From the NCBI RefSeq assembly GCF_000785515.1, contig NZ_CP009913.1, positions 1,268,001-1,332,000 of the forward strand: DNA of 64,000 nt, given 5' to 3'. Position numbers and translations under genes: made by a program. This document shows, piece by piece, positions 48,895-57,409 of the stretch (its first letter is position 1; each line of letters begins with the position of its first letter). The notes under the pieces are model-generated. The model made no database searches, was not told the origin of the DNA, and was given only the letters and a program-made list of their open reading frames with translations. This DNA is from Streptococcus salivarius. GTDB taxonomy: Bacteria; Bacillota; Bacilli; Lactobacillales; Streptococcaceae.

Positions 48895-49440
48895 ATGGTT
48901 AAAGAAACTTTCACTGATAAACTAATCAAACGTTTTTACGGTATTACTGGACCTTTAGATGAACAAAAGCGCCAACAGGTTGATCGAATGGGTAACATGG
49001 CTTTCGTTGTTCTCTTCTATATTTTAATTTTTGGTAATTGTATTGCCTTTCTTCTAAGCTCTAAGTATCCCGAACTTGTGGCTCGTATTTATCCTGTTCT
49101 ACTTTTGATTATCATTCTGGTAGTTAGTAGCATCCTTACTTATAAGTTTAAGATGAGTGCTGTTAACGCTATTGACGAGGAAGAACTGACTGAGAAAGAG
49201 AAAAAACAACTTAAGCACGTGGGGCTTAAGTCAGGTTTATTCTTTGGCGTTTTTATGTTCTTAGGCATGCCCCTGATTCAATTACTAGTTAATCATAAAG
49301 ACTATTTGACAGAATTATTCTCAGTCCGAAATATCCTGTCAGGCATTTTTGAGGCTATCCTTTTTGGGGCTATCATGCAACGCTTTGTAAATGCTCGTAT
49401 CAAACAAGCCAAATCTCAAGCTGATAAAGATGACCAATAA
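48895..49440 (+). CDS. DUF3278-type membrane protein, partner of the XRE regulator
   Basis: A 181-residue membrane protein with four spans (about residues 35-55, 65-83, 113-128 and 145-160). It starts MVKETFTDKLIKRFYGITGPLDEQKRQQVDRMGN and has a charged loop (IDEEELTEKEKKQLKHV) between spans 2 and 3. This N-terminal pattern matches DUF3278-like proteins of streptococci and lactobacilli, often found directly downstream of small XRE regulators. No enzymatic or transport motif is seen. Function unknown. It shares the XRE promoter and ends at a strong terminator. Confidence 0.78.
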   Translation: MVKETFTDKLIKRFYGITGPLDEQKRQQVDRMGNMAFVVLFYILIFGNCIAFLLSSKYPELVARIYPVLLLIIILVVSSILTYKFKMSAVNAIDEEELTEKEKKQLKHVGLKSGLFFGVFMFLGMPLIQLLVNHKDYLTELFSVRNILSGIFEAILFGAIMQRFVNARIKQAKSQADKDDQ

Positions 49441-49457
49441 ACTCAAAAAGACAAAGA

Positions 49458-49488
49458 AAAAATCCAGGTTTCCCAGCCTGGATTTTTT
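49458..49488 (+). terminator. Terminator of the XRE/DUF3278 operon
   Basis: AAAAATCCAGG and CCTGGATTTTT form an 11-bp stem followed by T. Confidence 0.93.
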
Positions 49489-49698
49489 GCTTGAAAGAAG
49501 ACTTCTTAGACTTGTATACGCGAAGCCTAAATGTGTCCAGAAAATCGTATCTTAACACATACACTATAACTAACTTCAAAAAACACCATATCCCCATATG
49601 ACATTTCCTTAAATATTGTAACATGTCAGTGCAAAATGACAAGTCACCCTCTCTCTCATAAACCCTAAAATCCTAATCATAGCCCTTGTTATGCCATT

Positions 49699-49718
49699 TT
49701 ACGCAATCGATTGCGTAA
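49699..49718. promoter_or_regulatory. Orphan LacI/GalR-type palindrome
   Basis: TTACGCAATCGATTGCGTAA is a perfect 20-base palindrome with the central CG and flanking symmetry typical of LacI-family (MalR-, ScrR- or GalR-like) operators. There is no sugar gene and no LacI-family regulator next to it. Confidence 0.65.
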
Positions 49719-49774
49719 TTTTGAAAGCGCAAACTTAATTATTTTCTGAAAGTCCTTACAAATTTTTTGAGACT

Positions 49775-49811
49775 ATGAAAAAAGATAGTGATAAAGCTAT
49801 CAACTATCTTT
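49775..49811 (-). terminator. Terminator of smc
   Basis: On the minus strand AAAGATAGT and ACTATCTTT close a stem with an inner GATA/TATC pair, followed by TTTTT. Confidence 0.85.
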
Positions 49812-49831
49812 CATGAAAATATAATCTATTT

Positions 49832-52800
49832 TTAGTCTAAATCAAGGTCTTTTAGTTTGACCGAAACGATTTTCGAGACACCTGATTCCTGCATAGTTAC
49901 CCCATAAATAGAGTCTGCTGCAGACATCGTTCCCTTACGATGGGTAACTACAATAAATTGACTAGACTTGTCAAAACGATTAAGGTAGTCACCGAAGCGT
50001 TTAACATTGGCTTCATCCAAAGCCGCTTCTACTTCGTCTAGGATAACAAATGGAATGGTTTTAACACGAATGATGGCAAAGAGAAGGGCCAGAGCTGACA
50101 AGGCCTTCTCACCACCAGACATAAGGTTAAGCGATTGAATTTTCTTACCTGGTGGCTGCACAGAAATTTCTACCCCAGCCTCTAGGAGATTGTCTGAGGT
50201 CAAAATCAAGTCTGCTGAACCTCCACCAAACATCTGGGTAAAGGTCTGTTTAAAGCTTTCTCGGATAGCCTCAAAGGTTGCTTTAAAGCGTGATTTCACT
50301 TCATCATCCATGTCATTTATGGTATTCAGAAGGAGGCTCTTAGCTTCGAGCAAATCATCCTTTTGTCCGTTCAAGAAATCAAGACGTTGCTTAACCTCTT
50401 CAAACTGGGCAATAGCATCTACATTGACCGGACCCAAAGCTTTAATCGAACGCTCAAGACCTTGCAAATTCTGGCGTGTTTGTTCGACATTGTCAAGAGG
50501 ACTAGCCTGACCTTTGGCGACTTCAAGTGTCATCTGATAATCTTCAGCCAACTGAGTCGCAAACTTACGAAGCGATTGACTAATCTGACTTTCACGTTCT
50601 TCCAAGCGAGTCTGCTGACGAATCAAGTCCTCGTTACGATTGCCAGCTTTAGCCAAACGCTCCTCCAAGTCTTCCAACTGACCTTCGTAATCTTGCACCT
50701 GAATCTTGGCACGGACAAGAGCTTGCTCCAAATCGTCCTTACGTTGGACAGCTTCTTTATGCTGTGCTTGCAAATGCGGAAGGCGGTCAGTTTGGTCATC
50801 ATTGACCTGATTATTAAGGAGCGCTTTAAGACTATCCGATTCCTTCATTAACTCAGACAAGTCGGCTTGAAGACGATTGCTCTCTGTCTTAGCAAAACGC
50901 AATTCTGCTTGCAAATCACGTTCCTTCAACTGAAGTTCAGATTGCTTGTCTAAGAGAACCTGTTTTTGTTGGCCAAGTGCATCTTTGTCTTCCTTAATAG
51001 CTTCAATACGGTCGTTAATGACCTCACGCTTGGATGCAATTTGTGCTAACTCTGCTTTAAGTTGTTCAGCCTTGTCTTGAAGATTTGCTCCATCAGTTCC
51101 CTGAGAATCCTGTTTGAAACTATCCACTAGGGTTTGATTTTTCTCCACCTCTGACAAGGCTTGTTGGTGTTCTAAGTCTAGTTTTTGCTCCTGAAGACGA
51201 GCATTTTCACCATCTACCTTAAGGTCTTCTAACTCTTTCTGTAGAGCCTTACGTTTGATCTTGAGGGCTTCAACTTTAGCTTCACTATCACTTAATTGAG
51301 CCTTAATCTGGTTAATTTCAGTAGTTAATGCATCCAGTTCAGGCTTGATAAAGAGATTATTGTTTTGTTTGTTGGTACCACCAGCGAAGGCACCACCGGG
51401 ACGAATCTCAGACCCGTCAAGAGTAACCATACGAACTTGGAAACGAACCGCTCGAGCTGCCTTATTAGCATTGTCAATGGTATCAAAGATTGCCGTTACC
51501 CCTAGGAGGTTTTGGAAAATGTTAGATAAGCGGTCCTCATAGGTAACCAAATCGGAAGCCATACCAATAAAGCCAGGTGCATTGGCTAGACTTTGGGCAA
51601 ATTGTCCGTTAAGTTGACGTGGTTTAATAGTGGTCAACGGCAAGAATGTCGCACGACCCTGACGATTGCGCTTCAAGTAGTCAATCGAACGCTTAGCAGC
51701 CGCTTCGTCCTCCACAATAATATTTTGCCCACTAGCTCCCATTGCGATTTCAAGAGCCGTCTGATAGCGCGTATCAAAGGTCAAGTGTTCACTAACTGCA
51801 CCAATAATTCCTTGAATGGATTGGGCATTTTGAAGGACAGCCTTAACCCCTGCATAGAAATTACTATGATTTTTTTGGATAGACTCTAAACTTTGACGAC
51901 GAGCATCTTTACTCTTAAGGTGATCCATGAGGTCAAACATCTGCTTTTGAGCCTCTTGATAGTCCTTATCAAGAGCCTGATAAGCCTGGGCCTTTTCTTT
52001 GTAGCTAGCTAAGAGGCTTTGAAGACTCTCTTTGGCTGCTTGATAAGCTTTTTGGGTTTCGCTAGCCACTTCCTGAGCGGAAAGCAAATCTGCCTGAGCT
52101 TGTTTATATTCTTCAGCTTGAGCTTCTAATGCTTGTGTCTGACTGTCCATGTCGTGAGTGACCTGAGTCAAACTGTTAGAAACCTTGGCTTCCTCCTGCA
52201 TCAGACCAACATAGTCCTCACGTAAACGTTCAATAAGCGTATCTGGGTCATCAGAAAATTGCTCTAGTTCTTTTTGAATAGCAATCAGCTCCTGGGCAAG
52301 GCTATCCAACTCAGCATTCAATTCAACTTGGCCTTGATTAACCTTATTGAGTGCTGTCTGAGCTTCTTCTTTCAAATGCTCTAACTCACTGAGACGAGCT
52401 TCAGTTTCTTCTTTTTTCTCTGAACGCTGCTGACTCTCCATAGTATAAAGATCAATTTGACGCTCAAAGTCACTAATAAGACGTGTGACATCCACCAAGG
52501 TTTGTTGGTCAGAAGAAATTTGTTCTGAAATTTGATGTCGTTTCTGTTTGAGCTCCTGGTTCTCAGTCTCTAGACGATGACGTTCCTCATAATAGCTGGT
52601 TAATTTTTCCTTGACCGCTGCCAAATCCTCTTGGGTCTGGCTCAACTCAGATTTACCAACTTCAATATCGTGGACCAAAAGGTTAAGCTGAGTCTGTCTA
52701 CGCTCTTCATCTAATTCCAAGTAACGTTTGGCAGTCGCAGCTTGCTTTTCAAGCGGTTTAACCTGACCGTCCAGCTCGTAGATGATATCTTCCAAACGAT

Positions 52801-53365
52801 CAAGATTATCCTGAGTTTGATTAAGCTTGCTTTCCGTTTCTTTCTTACGTGTCTTATATTTGAGAACCCCTGCTGCTTCTTCGAAAATAGCGCGGCGTTC
52901 TTCAGGTTTGGCATTAAAAATAGCCTCAACACGACCTTGGGAAATAATGGAAAAAGAATCACGCCCCAGGCCTGTATCCATAAAGAGGTCATGAATATCA
53001 CGCAGACGAACCTTACGACCATCAATCAAGTAATCATTGTCACCGTTTCGATAAATGTGACGCTCCACACGAATGGTTTCACCAGCACCCGCGATAAAGC
53101 CATCACTGTTATCAAGAGTGACTGCCACTTCCGCATAGTTGAGAGCCTTACGAACCTCTGTCCCTGCAAAAATAACGTCAGGCATCTTGCCTCCACGCAA
53201 ACTCTTGGCAGATGATTCACCCAATGCCCAGCGTAGACTTTCTGTAATATTTGATTTTCCCGATCCATTTGGACCTACAACGGCTGTCACTCCCTTGTCA
53301 AAGACGACTTGCGTCTTGTCCGCAAAGGATTTAAAGCCCTGCATTTCAATTGATTTCAAATACAT
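49832..53365 (-). CDS. smc: Chromosome segregation protein SMC
   Basis: SMC is the ATPase of the bacterial condensin that organises and separates chromosomes, with ScpA and ScpB. The 1177-residue protein has the Walker A GPNGSGKSN (31-39), long coiled-coil arms on both sides of a hinge (about residues 515-640, with AVSEHLTFDTRYQTALEIA and VRFQVRMVTLDG), the signature LMSGGEKALSALALLFAI and Walker B FVILDEVEAALDEANV near the end. The start codon lies 2 bases after the rnc stop; rnc-smc is a conserved pair. Confidence 0.98.
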   Translation of the reverse strand: MYLKSIEMQGFKSFADKTQVVFDKGVTAVVGPNGSGKSNITESLRWALGESSAKSLRGGKMPDVIFAGTEVRKALNYAEVAVTLDNSDGFIAGAGETIRVERHIYRNGDNDYLIDGRKVRLRDIHDLFMDTGLGRDSFSIISQGRVEAIFNAKPEERRAIFEEAAGVLKYKTRKKETESKLNQTQDNLDRLEDIIYELDGQVKPLEKQAATAKRYLELDEERRQTQLNLLVHDIEVGKSELSQTQEDLAAVKEKLTSYYEERHRLETENQELKQKRHQISEQISSDQQTLVDVTRLISDFERQIDLYTMESQQRSEKKEETEARLSELEHLKEEAQTALNKVNQGQVELNAELDSLAQELIAIQKELEQFSDDPDTLIERLREDYVGLMQEEAKVSNSLTQVTHDMDSQTQALEAQAEEYKQAQADLLSAQEVASETQKAYQAAKESLQSLLASYKEKAQAYQALDKDYQEAQKQMFDLMDHLKSKDARRQSLESIQKNHSNFYAGVKAVLQNAQSIQGIIGAVSEHLTFDTRYQTALEIAMGASGQNIIVEDEAAAKRSIDYLKRNRQGRATFLPLTTIKPRQLNGQFAQSLANAPGFIGMASDLVTYEDRLSNIFQNLLGVTAIFDTIDNANKAARAVRFQVRMVTLDGSEIRPGGAFAGGTNKQNNNLFIKPELDALTTEINQIKAQLSDSEAKVEALKIKRKALQKELEDLKVDGENARLQEQKLDLEHQQALSEVEKNQTLVDSFKQDSQGTDGANLQDKAEQLKAELAQIASKREVINDRIEAIKEDKDALGQQKQVLLDKQSELQLKERDLQAELRFAKTESNRLQADLSELMKESDSLKALLNNQVNDDQTDRLPHLQAQHKEAVQRKDDLEQALVRAKIQVQDYEGQLEDLEERLAKAGNRNEDLIRQQTRLEERESQISQSLRKFATQLAEDYQMTLEVAKGQASPLDNVEQTRQNLQGLERSIKALGPVNVDAIAQFEEVKQRLDFLNGQKDDLLEAKSLLLNTINDMDDEVKSRFKATFEAIRESFKQTFTQMFGGGSADLILTSDNLLEAGVEISVQPPGKKIQSLNLMSGGEKALSALALLFAIIRVKTIPFVILDEVEAALDEANVKRFGDYLNRFDKSSQFIVVTHRKGTMSAADSIYGVTMQESGVSKIVSVKLKDLDLD

Positions 53366-53367
53366 GC

Positions 53368-54057
53368 TTAATTTCCTAGTTGTTCAAGGGCAGCCTTAGC
53401 CGCTGCCTGTTCAGCTAATTTCTTAGATTTTCCAAGACCTGTGCTGAGCTCCTTACCATCAACAGCTACCTGCATAGTAAATTCTTTGGCATGAGCTGGT
53501 CCAGACTCATCAATAACGGTATAAGTAATATCAACCGTACCATTGACCTGAAGACGCTCTTGCAAGGCTGTCTTATAGTCTGTTACGCGGTCAAAGTTCC
53601 CCTTTTCAACCTGAGGAATCATGACCTGATTCAAGAATTTCTCAACTGCAGGCAAACCTTGATCCAAATAAAGAGCACCGAGGAAGGCCTCCCAGAGGTC
53701 ACCAAGGATAGTGGCACGTTCACGTCCACCAGATTTTTCTTCCCCTTTACCAAGACGGATATACTGCTCGAAACCACAGGCCTTGGTAAAACCTGCCAAG
53801 CTCTCTTCACGAACGATAGTACTGCGCATCTTAGACATTTCCCCCTCTGGCTTGTTAGGGTAGCGTTTGTAAAGATAAACAGAAATGACTAATTGCAGAG
53901 CCGCGTCTCCTAAAAATTCCAAACGTTCATTATGTGAAATGTTTAGGAGGCGGTGCTCATTGGCATATGAGGTATGGGTAAATGCTGTTTCTAAGAGCTC
54001 TTTTTGGCTAAAAACAATACCAAAATCCTGCTCAAGTTTTTGTTCAAGTTGATTCAT
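53368..54057 (-). CDS. rnc: Ribonuclease III
   Basis: RNase III cleaves double-stranded RNA, including rRNA precursors. The 229-residue protein (start [13 protein letters not shown] at 54057, after AAGGAAG) has the signature [12 protein letters not shown] (43-54) with the catalytic Glu and Asp, and a C-terminal dsRNA-binding domain ([21 protein letters not shown] ... [18 protein letters not shown]). It is the first gene of rnc-smc. Confidence 0.97.
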   Translation of the reverse strand: MNQLEQKLEQDFGIVFSQKELLETAFTHTSYANEHRLLNISHNERLEFLGDAALQLVISVYLYKRYPNKPEGEMSKMRSTIVREESLAGFTKACGFEQYIRLGKGEEKSGGRERATILGDLWEAFLGALYLDQGLPAVEKFLNQVMIPQVEKGNFDRVTDYKTALQERLQVNGTVDITYTVIDESGPAHAKEFTMQVAVDGKELSTGLGKSKKLAEQAAAKAALEQLGN

Positions 54058-54177
54058 AAAACTTCCTTTCTTTTTAAGCACACTAACTCTAATTATATCA
54101 AAAAAAGCAAATTTTCATGATAGAAAACTGCTTTTAGAGCCTATATCCCTGATTTTTGTGAGATTTAACCTATTCGA

Positions 54178-54207
54178 CTAAAAAAAGCTGAGCAAGCTGC
54201 TCAACTT
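54178..54207 (-). terminator. Terminator of dapA
   Basis: AAGTTGAGCA GCT TGCTCAGCTT on the minus strand, followed by TTTTT, next to the dapA stop. Confidence 0.9.
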
Positions 54208-54214
54208 CATTTTC

Positions 54215-55150
54215 TTAATAATCTGGACGAACAACACCTGTAACTGTCTCACGTGTTGCTTCGACATCTTCTTCAAGGACAACCTTGATGATACGCTTGG
54301 CTTCTTCTGAAGTACATGCAACCAATGGCAAACGAAGTGGTCCAACTTCGAAACCAAGATGGTTAAGAACAGCCTTAACAGGTGCAGGGCTTGGTACTGA
54401 GAAGAGAGCGTTAACTTTAGGAATGAATTTACGTTGGATAGCTGCTGCTGTCTTGAGGTCACTATTTTCAATAGCTTCAAGCATGGCATGCATCTCATCA
54501 CCGTTTGTATGAGAGGCTACTGAGATGACACCGTTAGCACCAAGGTTCATAGCGTGGAAGGCATCCCCATCTTCACCGGTATAAACCAAGAAATCTTCAG
54601 GTTTGTGCTCGATAAGGTAGGCCATATTAGCAAGGCTGGTACATTCTTTAACACCAATGATATTTGGATGTTCAGCCAAACGAAGCATGGTATCAGGAGC
54701 CATTTCAACAACCACACGACCAGGGATGTTGTAGATGATAATTGGCAAATCAGAAGCATCCGCAATGGCTTTGAAGTGTTGGTACATACCTTCTTGTGAT
54801 GGCTTGTTGTAGTAAGGCACGATAGCAAGACCAGCTGCGAAACCACCAAATTTGGCAACTTCTTTAGCAAACTCGATTGAGTCGCGTGTATCGTTGGTAC
54901 CGACACCAGCAATCAATGGCACACGTCCATTAACAATTTTCTGAACAGCCGCAAAGAGTTCCAACTCCTCATCGTGAGTAAGTGTTGGACTTTCAGCCGT
55001 TGTTCCCGCCAAAAGAAGAGCTTCTGTATGGTGAGCCAAAAGATGCTCAATCAATTCTGGAAGGACATCATAATTGATTGATCCATCTTCGTGGAAAGGT
55101 GTAATAAGGGCTGTGATCAGTTTGACATCTCTTAATTGATCAATTGACAT
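54215..55150 (-). CDS. dapA: 4-hydroxy-tetrahydrodipicolinate synthase
   Basis: DapA condenses pyruvate with aspartate semialdehyde, the first committed step to diaminopimelate and lysine. The 311-residue protein (start [19 protein letters not shown] at 55150) has the TIM-barrel motifs [17 protein letters not shown], Tyr140 in IIIYNIPGR and the Schiff-base Lys168 in IIGVKEC. Its substrate is made by Asd, encoded directly upstream on the same strand. The 219-base gap contains the asd terminator, so the two may be independently transcribed. A longer frame upstream lacks family similarity. Confidence 0.97.
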   Translation of the reverse strand: MSIDQLRDVKLITALITPFHEDGSINYDVLPELIEHLLAHHTEALLLAGTTAESPTLTHDEELELFAAVQKIVNGRVPLIAGVGTNDTRDSIEFAKEVAKFGGFAAGLAIVPYYNKPSQEGMYQHFKAIADASDLPIIIYNIPGRVVVEMAPDTMLRLAEHPNIIGVKECTSLANMAYLIEHKPEDFLVYTGEDGDAFHAMNLGANGVISVASHTNGDEMHAMLEAIENSDLKTAAAIQRKFIPKVNALFSVPSPAPVKAVLNHLGFEVGPLRLPLVACTSEEAKRIIKVVLEEDVEATRETVTGVVRPDY

Positions 55151-55274
55151 AATATTCTCCTTCAACCGTTTTCTAATCCTTTCCATTTTACCATAATTTT
55201 GACCAGACAGACAGATAAGTTGACAATTTTCTGAAAACATGAGGACTGACTGTTTCAATTGATGGCCAATAAAC

Positions 55275-55298
55275 AAAAAACAGAGAGAAGTCTCTCTG
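55275..55298 (-). terminator. Terminator of asd
   Basis: CAGAGAGACTTCTCTCTG on the minus strand followed by TTTTTTG, about 70 bases past the asd stop. Confidence 0.85.
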
Positions 55299-55369
55299 CT
55301 TTATAGGATTCAGCATGATTTTAGTATTCAAGTACAACACTAAATCCTTACTGATTTCTGTTTCGCTCC

Positions 55370-56446
55370 CTATTTCAATTCAAATTTCAATTCTGAAGTT
55401 GAGCGAACCAAACCACGTTCGTGAAGTGTTTCTGCGATTTGGACTGAGTTCCAAGCGGCACCTTTAAGGAGGTTATCTGAAACAACCCACATGTGGATAC
55501 CTTTTTCAGCATCCAAGTCTTTACGGATACGTCCGACGAATGTATCACGTGAACCTACAGCATTAACGGCTTGTGGGTAGACTTGGTTAGCAACGTCGTC
55601 TTCAAGGACTGCACCTGGGAATTCTGCAATAGCAGCTTTCACTTCGTCAATTGGTGCCACTTCTTTTGTTTCAATGTAGACTGACTCTGAGTGAGCTGAC
55701 AAGACTGGAATACGCACACATGTTGCTGATACAGCAATGCTATCGTCTTCCATGATTTTCTTAGTTTCGTTTGTCATCTTCATTTCTTCGTAAGTGTAGT
55801 CATTTTCAGTGAAGACGTCGATTTGAGCCAAGGCGTTAAAGGCGATTGGATAGTGTTTCTTATCACCACCACATGGCAAGATTTCAGCTTTGACATCACG
55901 TGGGTTAACGCCATCATTCAAAACTTCTTTCAACTCACGTTGTGTTTCAAGGATTGCTCCCATACCAGCACCTGATACGGCTTGGTAAGTTGACACGATG
56001 ATACGGTCCAGGCCCCATTTTTGACGAACTGGCTCAAGGGCAACCATCATTTGAATAGTTGAACAGTTAGGGCAAGCAATAATACCGTTGTGAGCATCAA
56101 GCGCATGTGCATTGACCTCAGGTACAACCAATGGTACATCTGGGTTTTGACGGAAGTATGATGTATTATCAACGACTACTGCACCAGCTTTAACGGCGTA
56201 TGGTGCATATTTAGCAGAGGTAGATCCACCAGCTGAGAAAAGTGCAATATCTACACCTTCAAATGCGTCTTCAGTCGTTTCTTCGATGGTCACGTCTTGG
56301 CCTTTAAATTGCAAGACTTTGCCTGCAGAACGAGCAGACGCAAGGTAGCGAATGTTATCGATTGGAAGTGTTGATTCTTCCAACATTTTAATCATTTGAG
56401 CACCGACGGCACCTGTAGCACCGACAACAGCAACTGTGTATCCCAT
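55370..56446 (-). CDS. asd: Aspartate-semialdehyde dehydrogenase
   Basis: Asd reduces aspartyl phosphate to aspartate semialdehyde, the branch point to lysine, methionine and threonine. The 358-residue protein (start [15 protein letters not shown] at 56446) has the NADP-binding GATGAVG, the catalytic Cys128 in CPNCSTIQ and SGAGMGAI for the acidic substrate. An asd-type structured RNA lies upstream. Its product serves DapA, encoded next, and the methionine branch feeding metE. Confidence 0.97.
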   Translation of the reverse strand: MGYTVAVVGATGAVGAQMIKMLEESTLPIDNIRYLASARSAGKVLQFKGQDVTIEETTEDAFEGVDIALFSAGGSTSAKYAPYAVKAGAVVVDNTSYFRQNPDVPLVVPEVNAHALDAHNGIIACPNCSTIQMMVALEPVRQKWGLDRIIVSTYQAVSGAGMGAILETQRELKEVLNDGVNPRDVKAEILPCGGDKKHYPIAFNALAQIDVFTENDYTYEEMKMTNETKKIMEDDSIAVSATCVRIPVLSAHSESVYIETKEVAPIDEVKAAIAEFPGAVLEDDVANQVYPQAVNAVGSRDTFVGRIRKDLDAEKGIHMWVVSDNLLKGAAWNSVQIAETLHERGLVRSTSELKFELK

Positions 56447-56539
56447 AGTAAAACCTCTTTCGGAATTTTCTATCAATTTAGTTTAGTGAATCTATTATAC
56501 TACGTTTAAGCCCAGTTGAAAAGGGTTAAAAGGCCAAGA

Positions 56540-56696
56540 ATAAAGAAAAGCCCCTACCAAATGGTAAGGGATAGGAGGCATCTTTCGATGAGAGTAGCAG
56601 GTTCACACAACTACTCAAGGTCCGCTCCTGCGTTACAATCTAATGTAGACCTCCTCAGCGCAAAAGGCTCCAAAGAGCCAATCGACTCATCGCATG
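56540..56696 (-). ncRNA. asd RNA (structured leader or small RNA upstream of asd)
   Basis: A ~157-nt RNA read toward asd. CGATGAG (5') pairs with CTCATCG (3') to close the structure (56692-56686 with 56592-56586), GGAGG inside pairs with CCTCC, and the end is a terminator CCCTTACC ATTT GGTAGGGG followed by CTTTTCTTT. Size, position and sequence match the asd RNA motif of lactic acid bacteria, known in S. pyogenes as a ~170-nt transcript (SR914400). Whether it acts in cis on asd or as a separate small RNA is unresolved. Confidence 0.82.
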
Positions 56697-56701
56697 TTTC
56701 T

Positions 56702-56729
56702 ATTCTAGCATATTGAACGACAGAGTCAA
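56702..56729 (-). promoter_or_regulatory. Promoter of the asd RNA
   Basis: TTGACT (56729-56724) and an extended -10 TGCTAGAAT, 16-base spacer, giving a start near 56695 at the 5' end of the RNA. Confidence 0.8.
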
Positions 56730-56740
56730 GCTCTTGATTT

Positions 56741-57394
56741 CTATAAATACTTACTTGCCTCACGAATGCTAAGAGATGCCATTTGACTAGCATGTTGATC
56801 AATAAAAGCCCGAACCCAATCAGGATTTACCTTTGAGTAATTGCGCAAACTCCAACCGATAGCCTTATTAATGAAAAACTCTGTCTGCCCAAAGTTGTTA
56901 CAGATAACCTCTGCTAGGAGAGCAGTATCTGTCAAATCTTTACGCATAAGCTGGTGGTCAATGGCAATACGTCTCAACCAAAAATCCTCATCAAGACTCC
57001 ATTGGCGCATGATATTCTTGGTTTCTGGATAGTGAAAAGTAACCTCTCCGATGATAAGGTCCAATTGATCTATACTGTCCCACCATGATTTGGTTTGAGC
57101 CAATTCCTTTAGCTTTGGAAAATCTTCAGGTCTAAGCTCCTTCTTCTTTTTATCCAGATAATCCATAGCAATATATTGAAACTCACGGTAAGGTTGCTGC
57201 CAACACTCTTCCACAAAAGTCCAATCAATTGGATTTTTTATGAAAGGCTTAAAAAACTCTCTTTCAATCTTTTTGAGAATTGGTTTTTGAACGCCAAGAA
57301 AGCTGAATTTATTTTTCATATAAGCTTCCATTGCTGGGACTTTCGTTGAATCAGCTTGGTCTTCTAACAATTTCAAAAGAATGTTTGTATCCAT
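56741..57394 (-). CDS. DNA alkylation repair protein (AlkD-like HEAT-repeat)
   Basis: A 217-residue helical protein of the AlkD/AlkC superfamily, which removes bulky or cationic alkylated bases such as 3-methyladenine. It is built from HEAT-like helix pairs with FSFLGVQKPILKKIE near the N-terminus, WWDSIDQLDLI, and EDFWLRRIAIDHQLM, and retains Trp and Asp residues in the DNA-facing groove. The C-terminus ends SLSIREASKYL. This is the AlkD2-like group widespread in Firmicutes. It follows the cls gene by 15 bases upstream of it in the same direction, so they may be co-transcribed. Confidence 0.9.
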   Translation of the reverse strand: MDTNILLKLLEDQADSTKVPAMEAYMKNKFSFLGVQKPILKKIEREFFKPFIKNPIDWTFVEECWQQPYREFQYIAMDYLDKKKKELRPEDFPKLKELAQTKSWWDSIDQLDLIIGEVTFHYPETKNIMRQWSLDEDFWLRRIAIDHQLMRKDLTDTALLAEVICNNFGQTEFFINKAIGWSLRNYSKVNPDWVRAFIDQHASQMASLSIREASKYL

Positions 57395-57409
57395 ATGATT
57401 TCTTCTTTT

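Larger units (their letters stand above)
49441..49831. other. Gene-free interval between the XRE module and smc
   Basis: Beyond the two terminators and the orphan palindrome listed separately, I see nothing coding in these ~390 bases. Short open frames lack ribosome binding sites. The region may hold remnants of a deleted gene. Confidence 0.6.
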
